Source: Linum tenue
Lineage: Eukaryota > Streptophyta > Magnoliopsida > Malpighiales > Linaceae
Length of the DNA: 64,000 bases
Assembly: GCA_946122785.1 (NCBI GenBank)
Contig: CAMGYJ010000011.1
Coordinates: 38,528,513-38,592,512, forward strand
Direction of reading: 5' to 3'
Below, in pieces: positions 33,540 to 45,344 of this stretch (its first letter is position 1; each line of letters starts with the position of its first letter). Made by a program: the position numbers and the translations under genes. The notes below the pieces were generated by a model. That model was not told the origin of the DNA and did no database searches. It was given only the letters and a program-made list of their open reading frames with translations.

Positions 33540-34770
33540 AGTAACGACGCGATGAATATGTGGTATCCTCGTTCAATGTGAATGAGACTAATCCAAAGAG
33601 AACTCAAACAAGAGTTCTCATTTAGATTTTATTGATTTAACTCTCAAATAACACACCACATATATAATATATGCTACACTAACCCTTTCTTCATGTAAAC
33701 AACTAAGGCTAGCATGCATAATTACGTAAAAACACTTCATGGGTCTATAATCAATACACGAGGACAAAACCACGTCTTAGGACATAAAGGCCAAGCTTGG
33801 ACACAAGGTAGTTGAACTATTCTGCGCCCAATCCCTTCGTGAAGATGTTTGCTACCTGATGATTTGTCGAGATCTTCTGCGGAGCTATCCTGAAGAGCTC
33901 ACCCGCTCATCATTTTTAATACGTTTACTGCAAAATTGGATTAGCGGCAATATGTAAAATTGCTTGATTATCACAATGTAAAGGAGTTGGTCTAGGCGAA
34001 GTAGCTCTCAACTCTTTCAGCAACCACTCAACCAAATTACTTCATAGACTATTGTTAGTATGCATAATTACGCAACAACACTTCATGTGTCTTTAACCAA
34101 GACACGAGGACAATACTACATCATATGACACTCCTCAAGTGAAGGTCTGGATGACATGAAGGCCAAGTTTAGACATAAGATAGTTGAACTGTTCTGCGTC
34201 CAATCTGATGTTTGCTACCTGATGATTTGTCGAGATCTTTTGTGGAGCTATCTTGAAGAGCTCACGCGCTCTTGCGCAAAATAAAAATACATTTCCACGT
34301 GTTTAGTATGTTCGTGCAAAACTAGATTAGCAACAATATATAAAACTGCTTGATTATCACAATGCAATGGAGTTGATATATAGGCAAAGTAGTCCCAACT
34401 CTTTCAGCAACCATCTCAATCAAATTACTTCACTGAATGTCATCGCCATGGCCCTATACTCGGCCTCAGCTGAAGAATGCCCTACTACTGACTACTTCTT
34501 GGTTCTCCATGTAATAGGACTATCACCAAGATGGATAAAGTACCCTGACGTAGAGCGGCGAGTTTCTTGACAACCTCCCCAGTCTACATCATAGTAAGCA
34601 GTGAGACTTAACGAGCTAATCAATGGAAAAAACAAACCTCATCCCGGAGCATGCTTCAAGTAACGAAGGACTGTATAGGGTGCCAAGACATGTTGTTGAC
34701 ATGGAGAGTGGACGACTTGTCTGAGGACGTTCACTGCATATGCAAATAAGTGAAATTTTTAATTATACAA
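33540..34770 (-). pseudogene. Copia element 3, RNase H region and possible 3' LTR
   Basis: Reading leftward, conceptual translation gives VLRYLKHAPG (near 34660), [42 protein letters not shown] and IALHCDNQAVLYI with HEHTKHVEM. These are the ordered motifs at the C-terminus of Copia polyproteins. Several stops are present (for example TAG after RTKK). The end of this region is duplicated in tandem, about 33705-34050 and 34052-34430. A likely degenerate 3' LTR occupies roughly 33540-33720. No integrase or reverse-transcriptase core remains. Confidence 0.65.
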
Positions 34771-35255
34771 ATGTTTTTTTCAAAAAAAATATGAAGGAGG
34801 GGATAATAGCGTTTCTATTCCATGTTTTTTAGGACGATAGTTTACTGTATTAATAAACTCAATTATATAGCTACTGCAATCTAACATCAATTCTCTGATA
34901 AATACTAACCCGACACATAAACATAATTCATACAAATGATCAATGTAAGGAAATTAATTGCATACAATGTTGTAGAGTTCTCTATAACCTCTAATTGGCA
35001 TCTACACTACGAGTTCATTCTAACAGGACAAAAATTCATAGCTTCCATAATCACTACAACATGAGTTCTCGTTCTTAATCAAGTTGAAGAATGGGTAGCC
35101 AAAAGCAACAAAGTAGTAGCCAAAGCTACATATCTGCTTTCTTCGCATTGGTAAAAGAAAACAACAAACAGTTACCCATTTATCAAAACCCTCTGACTGG
35201 CGTCGTTTTGTTGTTTTTGACCATCCATCCTTCCTTCTTGTTGCACTTTCTCCTT
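34771..35255. other. AT-rich DNA without recognised features
   Basis: The plus-strand frame at 35091-35294 is antisense to the better-supported minus-strand remnant next door and is not considered a gene. Confidence 0.4.
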
Positions 35256-35464
35256 CTAATCTTCCTCGACATCATCCTCCTCCTCGTCCGATAGCAAAGC
35301 TTGAAATCTGTTGGTGCGGGCAATATTATGATCAGCAGGATGTTGAGGGTTCCTGATTGCTCTCTTTGGCAACTTCCAATGCTCTGATCCCGGAAGTAGG
35401 CGCTCCCGTTTCCAAGCCTTTTTCTTCTCTATATGTCTGTCGTGTAGCTTAGAAATATCCCTGC
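35256..35464 (-). pseudogene. Unidentified last-exon-like coding remnant
   Basis: After a CAG acceptor (exon start at 35464, minus) a frame of about 69 codons runs to TAG at 35258-35256. It is Lys/Arg-rich and then acidic: RHIEKKKAWKRERLLPG, NRFQALLSDEEEDDVEED. It looks like a C-terminal exon of a host gene or a retroelement ORF. The family is not recognised. A hAT-like element begins 17 bp upstream, which may have separated it from other exons. Confidence 0.3.
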
Positions 35465-35481
35465 ATGGTAGTGGCAGATAT

Positions 35482-36228
35482 TAGGACTGTTCGAATGGTG
35501 TGGTTATCGTGGTAGTCGTTTTTAACCGGTTGTATTATGGAGATTTGGTTTTGTTAATTTAAATAATTGGTTTGGTTAAAAAAATTTAGCTTAGCTGATT
35601 TGGTTTCGATCGCTCGTAACAAACCAATTAAATAATTCATCATATATCTAATATATTATCCTCTTGTACTAATTATTTTCCATAATCACTCAAAGTCAAG
35701 CACTCTTCCCTTTTGGATCCATAAAAAAAAACTCATTATTGTACCTATATTGTATTGTTCTTACAGATAAGAGACAACGACATACGACACATAATTTAAA
35801 TAAATCTCATACATTATGTTGGATGAAAAACTGAAATTGAAGAGATTTTTATTCCTTTGACAATTACTAAGATCATATCAAGGCAATTCACGCGCTGACG
35901 CGCCCAATTTCTTAACCCTATTATCATTTTGCATATATTTTTGTTAAGTGAATACTTCTGGTAATTGTAATATAATTTTATCAATTGCAAGTATTTATAT
36001 TAAGGGTTAACTATGTGCTAATACTTATACTTCATTATTGATATAGTTACGGCCTTACGAGATTAACGCATTATCGAAATATTTTTCTTTCCCGCCTAAT
36101 GATAATGCCATGTTATATTGGTTAACTCGGTTAGTAAATTAACCAAACAGTTGAACTTAATCTTGTTGTTGTATTAGTTTAACCTTAATTAGTTTGGTGA
36201 TTACTACGGTAACAATTTGAACACCCTA
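35482..36228. mobile_element. hAT-like non-autonomous element
   Basis: The ends are inverted: TAGGACTGTTCGAATGG on the left and (reverse complement) TAGGGTGTTCAAATTG on the right; 747 bp, AT-rich, no coding. The octamers GCAGATAT and ATACATAT flanking it agree at only five of eight positions, so the TSD is eroded or the insertion is old. Confidence 0.5.
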
Positions 36229-36340
36229 ATACATATATAGTCCATTATATATGTAGCATTGACGAGAGAAGAGTTGGTGTTAATAATAACAATAGAGATG
36301 GCATGCGATGATAACATATACAAGAAGTCCAGTTAGTGAA

Positions 36341-37744
36341 TTACCAGGTCATAGGAAGGAACCAGAAAGAGGGATGCGTCTCGGAGCATATCCTACCGTC
36401 GTCCCGACGACCAAGAGCAAAGCTCTCGAACTTTTGATTAACAAGATCGAACACGCCATTCCAGTTGAACCAATACTCCAATGGCCAGGCATGAGGCCGG
36501 GCATGATCCAACGCGTAGTAGATGTGGTCGCCCTTCACCCCGTCAGCACAAGACGGGACCGAGAAAGACTCGTGCGGCCCTATGAACACACCATATCCAT
36601 CCAAGCTCCTCACTTCTTCCCAATAGTAACTAGCAGCACCGCCATCGCCGCCGCCGCCGTCGTCGTCGACGTCACCCAATCCTCCTCCTCCTTGTAGCTT
36701 GAAGACCCGGGGAAGGATGGATTCCAGCCGGTCCTCGCTTATGACGACGAGGAGCTGGCCGTTGAGCTCACACAAGTGGCAAAACTTCCACATCGTCACC
36801 TCGTACATGGCGTCGGAGAACGTGAATGACCTCGAAGGAGTAGCGAACGTTATATCAAAGACGAGGACTCGGCCGTAATACTCCACCACGTAGAGGTTGC
36901 CTCCGAAGCACACTGCATCCTCGGGGTAATCGACGAAACTAGAATCAATGTCGTCGCCGACGAATCCCCAACCACCACGACATTGTCCTGATCCTCCTCG
37001 TGCTCCTGCTTTGCACCACTTTACTCTCCCACCCCATCGAGGAACGATGAACACGTGGCATTCTTCGTCGTCGTCGTCAGGGGAAGAGGAGATGATGGCT
37101 TTGGAGATGCTTCCTTGAAGGGGAGGGAGAGGGACGGAGGCGCCCGTGAACGGGTTTAGGAGGTACAGTTCCAGCTGCGGGTGATGACCTCCTGGGAGGG
37201 TGCGGAGGATCCATCCGTTTTTGGAACCCAAGCAACGAGCAGAAGAAGATGTATTTATACGACTAAACCAATTATCATCGTACCATAACGAGGATCGGTC
37301 TTCATCGTCGTCGTCGTTGTCGTCATCATCGTAGTAAGGCGGCGGCGGTGGTTCGAATTCGTCGACTGCATTGCGGTAGAGGTCGAGGTAGCGGTTGCGT
37401 TGGCCTAGGGCATCCGATAGCTTGGTCGGAGCAGGAAAGAAGGAGAGAGTGGCACGTGGGGACGGCGGCCGGTCGGCGGCGGCGGCGGCAGGGGAAATTG
37501 TGGCGAGGGGATAGAACTCGTGGATTAGGTCGCTGTTGTAATACGAGTGGAGCGGGGGTTGCGATTCGACGCGTTTGGGTACGAGCAGTCCCGGGAGGCA
37601 CGATTGGCGGCGGCGGTGGAGTCGGAGGGCGGTGGATCTCCATGATTTGCAGACCCTGGGGAAAGCAAAGAGGCGGGGATAGGCGTCCAAGTGATCCCTC
37701 GCTATCTTCTCTATTAGCTCCTCCGGCAGTTGAGAGTAATCCAT
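36341..37744 (-). CDS. F-box protein with DUF295 domain
   Basis: Intronless frame of 467 codons, ATG at 37744 and TAA at 36343-36341. Residues 3-45 form an F-box (LPEELIEKIARDHL, then FPRVCKSWRSTALR). From about residue 165 to the end lies a DUF295/KIB-type beta-propeller region: KNGWILRTLPG, YLLNPFTGASVPLPP, DAVCFGGNLYVVEYYGRV, LCELNGQLLVV, and a C-terminal ICSETHPSFWFLPMTW that matches the family's usual ending. F-box proteins are the substrate-binding subunits of SCF ubiquitin ligases; the substrate here is unknown. Two low-complexity insertions stand out: an Asp-rich run (DDDDNDDDDED, about residues 140-150) and a Gly/Asp run (GGGGLGDVDDDGGGGDGG) near 370. GC-rich codons contrast with the flanks. 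Length and intactness suggest a working gene. Confidence 0.88.
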   Translation of the reverse strand: MDYSQLPEELIEKIARDHLDAYPRLFAFPRVCKSWRSTALRLHRRRQSCLPGLLVPKRVESQPPLHSYYNSDLIHEFYPLATISPAAAAADRPPSPRATLSFFPAPTKLSDALGQRNRYLDLYRNAVDEFEPPPPPYYDDDDNDDDDEDRSSLWYDDNWFSRINTSSSARCLGSKNGWILRTLPGGHHPQLELYLLNPFTGASVPLPPLQGSISKAIISSSPDDDDEECHVFIVPRWGGRVKWCKAGARGGSGQCRGGWGFVGDDIDSSFVDYPEDAVCFGGNLYVVEYYGRVLVFDITFATPSRSFTFSDAMYEVTMWKFCHLCELNGQLLVVISEDRLESILPRVFKLQGGGGLGDVDDDGGGGDGGAASYYWEEVRSLDGYGVFIGPHESFSVPSCADGVKGDHIYYALDHARPHAWPLEYWFNWNGVFDLVNQKFESFALGRRDDGRICSETHPSFWFLPMTW

Positions 37745-37814
37745 TACGGCCGCCGAGATATGATAGTCAGGCAGGAGCTGTACGTATCTAGGGTAGGGTT
37801 GAATGTGACATATT

Positions 37815-37826
37815 TATTTATATATA
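37815..37826 (-). promoter_or_regulatory. Putative TATA box of the F-box gene
   Basis: Minus-strand TATATATAAATA lies about 70-80 bp upstream of the F-box ATG, a plausible distance for a plant core promoter with a short leader. The area is AT-rich, so chance occurrence is possible. Confidence 0.45.
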
Positions 37827-37829
37827 TAA

Positions 37830-38680
37830 TCTCAGCTCGGTAGGCTTTCTCTCTTACCCTTTATTTTCCTTGTTTAGTTAGTAGTTACTAGCTATGGGCC
37901 CGGCCTTTGGCCGAAATAATATTTTTGGTTGCTTTTCAATTATTTTAATCTTTCCTTTATGATTGATATGTTGATATGTTACAAGGTTGTCTAACCTGCG
38001 GTTGACCCGGACCCAGTCGAGCTAATGGGTCATCTATTTTAGCCCAGATATATGAAAATGGTCATTATATTGTACTTATCCTGATAAATTATATCAAATC
38101 TCATTTAACATATGAGTAATTACGTATAAAATTGTACCAAAGTAACATGTCGTACGTAGATCCAACATATAGTGAAAATTCACACACACTTATATAACAT
38201 CAATATTCAAATGTTCAACTAAGGATTTCAAAGATTGAGTTAGACGAAACGAAAAATTGGAAAATAGGCGCATTTCGCAAACCAAAGAAAAAAATGACAC
38301 AATTTGACTTCCAATCTGATACATTGTCCCGATCGACCCGACAGGTGTGTGAGGCCAGTTTTTCTCACCGGGTCAGGGTCAAAGTGGTTATGTTATTTAT
38401 AAATTCATTGTGTAAATTAATCCAAGATTTTAACAACTAATCAGGAGGTGGCTATATTAATGTAGTAGAGAAAGGCTAGGTGGATAAAGAGATGAAGTTA
38501 AGTGAATTCCAAAGATGTGGTGGAAGTTTTGAGAGATTGAGAGAATTAAAAGCAGTACACTCGCAAAATGAGCTATAAATCATTATTCATAAGCAGACAT
38601 ATATATTTGTCGACCACTTTTAATCCACGCTATACATCAAAGGCCAAATTGGACGATTTTCTTAACTTTAAGCTAGTTAC
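37830..38680. other. Intergenic DNA upstream of the F-box gene
   Basis: AT-rich, with no supported gene. It should include distal promoter sequence of the F-box gene. Confidence 0.4.
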
Positions 38681-38954
38681 TAAGTGTTCGTTTGGATGGA
38701 TCAATCTAGAAATAAGTTAATTTGATCAATTGTTTCGTTTTATTAACGAGGCAAATAAAACGAGTCAATTCGAATTACCTGCCCCCACCTTAGGTAATTG
38801 AAATGGACTCAAAACGGATCAATTCAAAATACCTCAGACAGATTGATCTATCCAAATTTTTTGCTGGCAAACGAGACAATTTGGTACAATTATCTCAAAA
38901 CGAGACAATTGTGTCAAATTGATCCGTTACAATTCCTCATCCAAACGACCCTTA
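38681..38954. mobile_element. Small TIR element (MITE)
   Basis: The left end TAAGTGTTCGTTTGGATG and right end CATCCAAACGACCCTTA are near-complementary inverted repeats around a 274-bp non-coding AT-rich interior. A clear TSD was not found, so the superfamily is undetermined. Confidence 0.5.
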
Positions 38955-39269
38955 GCTTTCACGTCAACCACTTCTCTTCGGTTCAGATCGAGCGCCATTG
39001 CTGCAATATTTACTTTTCCATGCCCTTGAACAACCCCTCTTTTTCTTTGACATTCCGAACTTCTCTAATTCATTATCAACCATGAGCAAAAGGCATGCTT
39101 ACTTTGACCACTCAAAACTAAAAATCCGGTAAAAAGAAGCTATATCACGGGAAGCCACTCACACCACTTGTTTCAAGGAAATTCAATGATGAGAGTGATC
39201 CTTTTATTCCGGAATACACAAAATTGACAAAACAACCCATTGATAAGCATTTCAATTATGACGCTTTCT

Positions 39270-39946
39270 GTGGTGCAGGCACTGCATGAGTGCCGCCACT
39301 CTTTCAGCAGCTGGATTGAAGCTATTAAATGAGGACACTCCATAATAAATTATCAATTAACCAAATTAGGTTGAACCTAGTTATATTTAATTCATTTATG
39401 TAATTATTATACGTTTATTACTGATCGGAACCAAAACGGTGCGTATATTTGTCATCAAAAAATGTTAATTTATTATTCGACGCTTCTCTTTCCAAGATAA
39501 TCCTGCGAACAATTTAAAAAAAAAACCCTGCTACGAACAGTTCTACTAGGAAAACGAACGGGGAGTTATCGACGGGCTCTCTTGATTGCCGACGGCAATC
39601 TGCACATCAATGCCGCTATCGGCGGGCTCTCTTGATTGCCGGCGGGCTCTCTTGATCGTCGACGGTAATCTGCACGTCAACGACAGTGGTGATTTTGGTG
39701 GTGAGGTCGATCGACGACAATAGCGAGGTGGTAGATTGCACCGACAGAAGTCTTGGCTTGGTATACAAAGGAAGGACAAAGGAGTGGAAGGGAACGGCTG
39801 TGTTGTTTTTGATTTTTTTCCACTTTTTGATTTATTTATGTTTTATTAATTGAATTACCAAACCAGAGTCACCTAATAATTTACAAATTCAACCATTCCA
39901 ACCGGTTAGAAAAAAGTGGCGGCACTGGTACAGTGCCCTGTACCAC
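39270..39946. mobile_element. TIR element with palindromic ends
   Basis: The left end GTGGTGCAGGCACTGCATG and right end (reverse complement) GTGGTACAGGGCACTGTACC are imperfect inverted repeats, both followed by AGTGCCGCCACT. Each end contains a smaller GGCACT/AGTGCC palindrome. The interior 39565-39700 holds repeats of GGGCTCTCTTGATTGCC. No TSD is visible. Family unknown. Confidence 0.5.
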
Positions 39947-39959
39947 AGATATATTAATA

Positions 39960-42900
39960 AACCACTCTCTGGTAAATATCTTAACAGCGCATATCTCAGT
40001 AAACTAGCTTATTACCCGGCCTATTGGCCGGATTACTGTATGTTATCCACTTGTGGAATGGGAGAGAAAGCAAGTGAGAGTGAAGGGATTGAGATTCCAC
40101 TTGATTAGGACCGGCCCACTAATCCGATTCTTCCCGACCCGCCCCAACCTAAAGGGTCAGAAAGAATCAATAAGAGAATACGAACGGAGAGGATTAGTCA
40201 TATATCTTGACTCTTCAGAAGTGGGTCAAACAGGATCAAGGTTGGGTGAGGGCAATTTTTACCGTCCGTTAAGCAGAGTTCTGGGTTGAATAACTTTACT
40301 TAGGCCTAGAAATTGGTGCTGATGCAGACTGTAGTTTTTATTATACCTTCATCAATCATCATTGAATTAGTCCTGGGCATCCCTCCCCGTTGTCGGTCTG
40401 AATTCTAATGATGGCTTCATTCCTTGCACCAGCAATATCAGCGAGTTGTCATCTCGAGCATGATTTGCCTATGTACAAATGATTCAATTAGAGTATGAAA
40501 CTGAATTCAAAGAAAAGGAAAAGAGAATTCTATCACATGCCAATAAATACACACATAATAGTTGAAGCTAAGTGAAAGTCATTACTCTCGCACATCAATT
40601 CTCAAAAATTACAGACTAAACAATGGCTACAATGGCACTGAAATTACCAAGAATCATGGTCGAAACAACTTGTCAAATTAAATAATCCTTATACTGAAAC
40701 TACCTTCTAACATGAAATAAGACATGATCACAGTTCATAGCACTCTTATCACTATGAATTGGTTGCAGCTCATCCTTATCACTGCCTCCCAAGCTCAATT
40801 CACAAAGAATAGAGACCGTTATGTAAGATAACCATATCCTTACTGATCATAATTCCTTTCTTCACTCCATTTTTGTCGAAGAAAAGAGTTATCCCCCTCT
40901 CCTGCATTTCCCTTTCCCCCTCTCTTCTCCCTCTTCTTCACAAACCGATCCCTAAACCAGCAACAACAACACAAAAATAGCCTTCGCCTCTGCCATCTCC
41001 ATCTACTGAAAGCATTGGTGGCAAGACAGGACTGCAGAAGCAAAATTTTCTAAAATCAAACTAAATTTTTTGAAGGAGACTCAACCACGAAAAAAGAGTA
41101 AAGCAACAATGCTAATAGTTCAGATGGTTGGTTTTGATGTTATATGTTGCTTTTGTTATGGTCTCCAGTATATCAACTGCAACAGAGATGTTTCCTCCAA
41201 TCATCTTTAGTGCACGATTTAGAAGTAAGTCCTCTTGTTTGTGACAAACGGAAACATTCATGGGTTCTTAACTCCCCTGTTAGTGTAAATGCATTAGCAG
41301 CAGCAAAGAAGTTTGACAACACAGCAAGCACCCATGCAAAATGATACAATGCAATAGGTGATATGTGTCTCGAAGGTTTTGAGTTACTAAAGTTCATGTT
41401 AAAAATAAACATGAATTAAAATAGATTATTCTATTAAGCAAACATCCCCTCTAATCATACAAAGATAAGATATCCAATTCACAAATAATTAAGCCATAAA
41501 AAATCATCACACATCCTTTGATTGCCTAAATTTGGTTTTTCGCAAAGTTATGGACTCTTAAGGGTAACATTCATGGGTAGTCTGTTTCATAACTCTAGAG
41601 AGCACAATAAGCAGCCACCAGCCAGTCACAGTGCGGTAGGCGAATATGATTCTCAATTCACAATTTCTCACCACCGGAAGTAAGAACAGACCATAATAAG
41701 CGTAGCGTTCATGGGTGGTATGTTTCATAGCACTACTACACAATTTGTTAAAAAAGAAAGAAAGGTATTTAGCATCACGACGGAACAATTTTTAGAGGCC
41801 AACACCGACAACATGCTGCAACCACCAGAACTGGTATCACAACTCATAGGGAATATCAAAAGATTTACTCTCAAATTAAGTAGTTACAACATCGAGCAAT
41901 CGTCAAGCACATACACCATCACAAAAGTCACGGAACCTGATTCACAAAGCATTCAAACATTTGAAGACATTTCTGTAAAGGTACAACTTATATGTCTTTT
42001 TTCCAAGCCATTTCCATCAACATGCTAATAAATTTGCAATGCATAAAACAAACAGGCCAAAACTTGAAATTCAGCCTATTTGACAAACCCATGTCAAATT
42101 CTAATTATTTTTTGCTTTTAAACTTTCTATTTGAAAATAAAAAATAGTGAAAGAAAAGAGACGACTACAATTCGCCATTTGCATATCACTTATTCGGAAA
42201 TAAAACCATTGAAATTCAAAAGGAACTGAAAATGTTTAGGATCGTTTTAATGTTTAAAATAACCAAATAGATCTTTATGTTTAGTTTTTTACTAACAAAT
42301 ACCAAACGATTCCCTATAAAATACACTATAATTTGATCATTATGATGTCAAATAATTATTAAATATATATTTGAAATGATCAAAATTGGACTAATTGGGT
42401 TGGTCGAGGTTGAACAATTGAATAACTTTAAAATACATTATATTTTAGCCACTAAGATATAAAATAATAGCATAATATATATTATGCCAGAGAAAATAGC
42501 TTGTTTTAGAATGGCAAACCAATGATGTTCATTTGTTTTACTTGATGGCCAAATCCCATGTAGGTCAGGCCCATTCAACTCTTTTATTTTATGGTTAGCG
42601 GTTAGCCCATTAGATACCATGCATTAGTTTATTGTTAAATTTTTATTTTTAACAATAAAAAGGAGTATTATTTTTGCCTTTTCATATATATTTTATCACC
42701 ACAGAGAAATAAAAAGGTATAAAGAAAAAAATTGACACTCCTGGACCCGTTTAAATCCGCATGTGTACGGTAAGTTGGCCTGTTTCACAGAGGAAAGAGA
42801 AAAAAAATTGACACTCCCTATTCTACCCTTCCTACAAACGCTCATGGAGCAGGGAATTTGAAATGGGGGAAGAGTTTTTTCCACTCTGCTATTATATGTT
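39960..42900. other. Long intergenic stretch without recognised genes
   Basis: Short frames occur but none shows a domain or a splice pattern. A ~30-bp phrase around TTCATGGGTAGTCTGTTTCA recurs 138 bp apart (41567 and 41705), a minor local duplication. Confidence 0.4.
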
Positions 42901-42908
42901 AAATTTAA

Positions 42909-43016
42909 AAGGATACAACAAATGTACTTAGTGTGATTGGTTATGATCCTTGCCTTTCTTTAAAATGGTCATGGTTCGAATCCTAGTACGTATCTTTTTA
43001 ATGAATAAAAAAATAA
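42909..43016 (+). mobile_element. Possible tRNA-derived SINE
   Basis: GGTTCGAATCC (near 42972) fits the RNA polymerase III B box exactly. TAGTGTGATTGGTTA, about 40 bp upstream, is a weak A-box candidate. An A-rich tail follows (AATAAAAAAATAAG). The surrounding sequence does not fold as a tRNA. Imperfect direct repeats flank it around GGGAATTTGAAATGG (42855) and GGAAATTTGAAATGG (43064). Confidence 0.3.
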
Positions 43017-44323
43017 GTAATTGTGAAGACCAAAATGTCCTTCCTACTTTCACTCTCGTTGCAGGAAATTTGAAATGGAGCTCCCATTTTTCCCTTCGGT
43101 GTATTATATTATGTGTAGAAACCTAATGATAACGGTTAAACAAAAAAGTTAGCATCATAGTACTGTCATAAACAATGAGGATAACCAATTGAGAATTATT
43201 CTAGCACCGGATAACCTGAAATTTAACATAAATGAAATAAATATAATCTCGTACATGTAAGAAAATCATTACCCGATAACGACCACTTACCAGTTACTGC
43301 ATTGATGAAATCCTCTTGAAACTCCAAATTTCTTCCGTTTTTTTAAAAATCTTAATCATTCTTGTGACTCTATTACGCTTAACTTCAAGGATTTTCAAAG
43401 GAACATCATACGTTGTATAATACCATAAACAACATCATTTCAGCTTGTACCGAAGTTTATATCCTTTTATAGATATTATAGTGTGTCACTCTTTTATTAG
43501 GAACTGACAAAGCTGTCCATTGCGTGGCAGAAAAGTCTATTTCAATGATAGATCGATTAATATCAACTGCGCAACGGTTTACTTTTCATAAGTTGTAATC
43601 TCCTAACAATTTTACTATCTGACTATGGGGAAAAAATCACCACCATGAAATAAAGAGAACAAATTTTCGCTGGACACATAAGTTTGCACGGACTTCTTCA
43701 GTTTCAATTTGTAAGTGATGAATGACAGTTTCCTTCCAATGATAACTAGCTTTATAATTTTTTTATAATGTCCCTCGTAAACTTTTGGTAACATGCATGT
43801 AAAATAGGCATTCATAAAAAAATGTTAAATGATTTTTTGTCATTGATTGTGGTGATTCTTGGCTTTTAATGCCTGTATTTTTTGTTACATTTTTTTTTTC
43901 CAAGATTTGTAGAATTGTCTTATATACTCAACTTTTTCCCATACACCTTAATTGCAAGGGGAAAAAACCAAAACATCCTTGCATACTTTTACTGATAAAA
44001 AAATTTCAGTCTTTCACTCGATCGCTAATCTTGATAACTTTTCTTCTACAATCATATCATAAGTTCGATAAAAACCCGAATAAATGATGAAAAATATATG
44101 AACATATATATTAAATATACTCAATATAGGAAAATGTATTTGGAATAAATTAGATATGCCTAGGTAAAATCTCTACTCAAGACAATTAGTCAGAACATAA
44201 TGACAACACCTTCAAAGCATCACTTTAATGAAAAGCAAAAGGCTAATCTCATGAAAACCGCTGCTTGTTAAAGTTGCAATAAAATGTTAAGAAATAAATG
44301 TTAATTTCCCACATACTTAGCAT
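43017..44323. other. AT-rich intergenic DNA
   Basis: No reading frame, repeat or RNA gene could be supported. Confidence 0.4.
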
Positions 44324-45336
44324 CAGGGGTGGGCACGTGGGTGGTTAATTCGCGGGTTGTTGTCGATCCACCCGCAAATAACCCGAACCGCAAGTAGAGG
44401 GTGATTCATGTGGGTGGATTGCGGGTTGATAAATCTCCTACCCGCAGTTATGTGGGTGGATGGTGGTTGGATTGCGGGTCACCCGAATGACCCGCACTAT
44501 ACTTTAACATGAATGGTTTTTCTTATGCTATCGAATATTCATCACATTTCCTAACCGCACTACACACTAGCCATCTACTACTAAAAATGGAGAATAAAGA
44601 ATATTTTTAGACTACTATTATTCGTTATTGTGTTGTGTAATATCCATTAGATATTGGATTCACATTATAAACTATTAATTTTATCAAAATCATAAAAATG
44701 CGTCTGTTCTCTCAAATTATTTACACAATTGGTTGGTAGAGTATTGAAAATTTTGATTTAAATACTACATGGATTCACATGAGACAAAGTGGGAAGTGTT
44801 TAAATTGTTACAATCTTACTAATTTACAAAGAACTTATTATAAATGTTATTAAGCTTTCTTAGCGGCTAGGTGGAGAATTGGTTTTGCGGGTTAACCCAC
44901 AACACAACCGCACCCATCCGCCACCCACCCAACCCAACCCGTAGAAGTGTTAGTTTGTGGTATATGATCCACGATTGAACCTCTTCCAACTACTCGAGTT
45001 ATTGGGATCAACTGGTTTTTGACATGGTATCAGAGCCTTATGTGATCGAGAGGTCTTGTGTTTGAATCCTTGTAACCCCCATTTGTTAAGCACATGGTAT
45101 GTGGACCTATGCAAACTTCAAGCCCTTGTGAGTGGCTTTCGTTTGAGGGGGCGTGTTAGTTTGTGGTATATGATCCACGATTGAACCTCTTCCAACAACT
45201 CGAGTTATTGGGATCAACTGGTTCTTGACAAGAAGAATGTGAGTGGATAGTGGGTCACAATTATACCAACCCGCTAGTCAACGGGTAGGTCAATTTGAAA
45301 GCAAAATCCACTCAACCGGCCTATTGCCCACCCCTA
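44324..45336. mobile_element. hAT element, CAGGGGTGGGCA type, containing a TRIM
   Basis: Left end CAGGGGTGGGCACGTGGG and right end (reverse complement) TAGGGGTGGGCAATAGG. GTGGGTGGATTGCGGGT-like motifs crowd both subterminal zones. Flanks CTTAGCATC and CTTAGATC match apart from one extra base, consistent with an eroded 8-bp hAT TSD. There is no transposase. A complete 283-bp TRIM retrotransposon is inserted at 44948-45230. Confidence 0.75.
44948..45230 (+). mobile_element. Complete 283-bp TRIM/SMART retrotransposon
   Basis: Two 77-bp LTRs (44948-45024 and 45154-45230) begin TGTTAGTTTG, end TTGACA and differ at two positions. The primer-binding site TGGTATCAGAGCC (45025-45037, initiator-Met tRNA type) follows the first LTR directly. 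The polypurine tract TTTGAGGGGGCG (45142-45153) directly precedes the second. A perfect 5-bp TSD AGAAG flanks the element (44943-44947 and 45231-45235). The interior is only 129 bp and non-coding, so mobility would depend on proteins from another LTR element. This is the full architecture of a terminal-repeat retrotransposon in miniature. Confidence 0.93.
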
Positions 45337-45344
45337 CTTAGATC

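Noticed and set aside
37348..37791. Plus-strand frame opposite the F-box gene
   Set aside because: It is antisense to the better-supported F-box frame and shows no domain.
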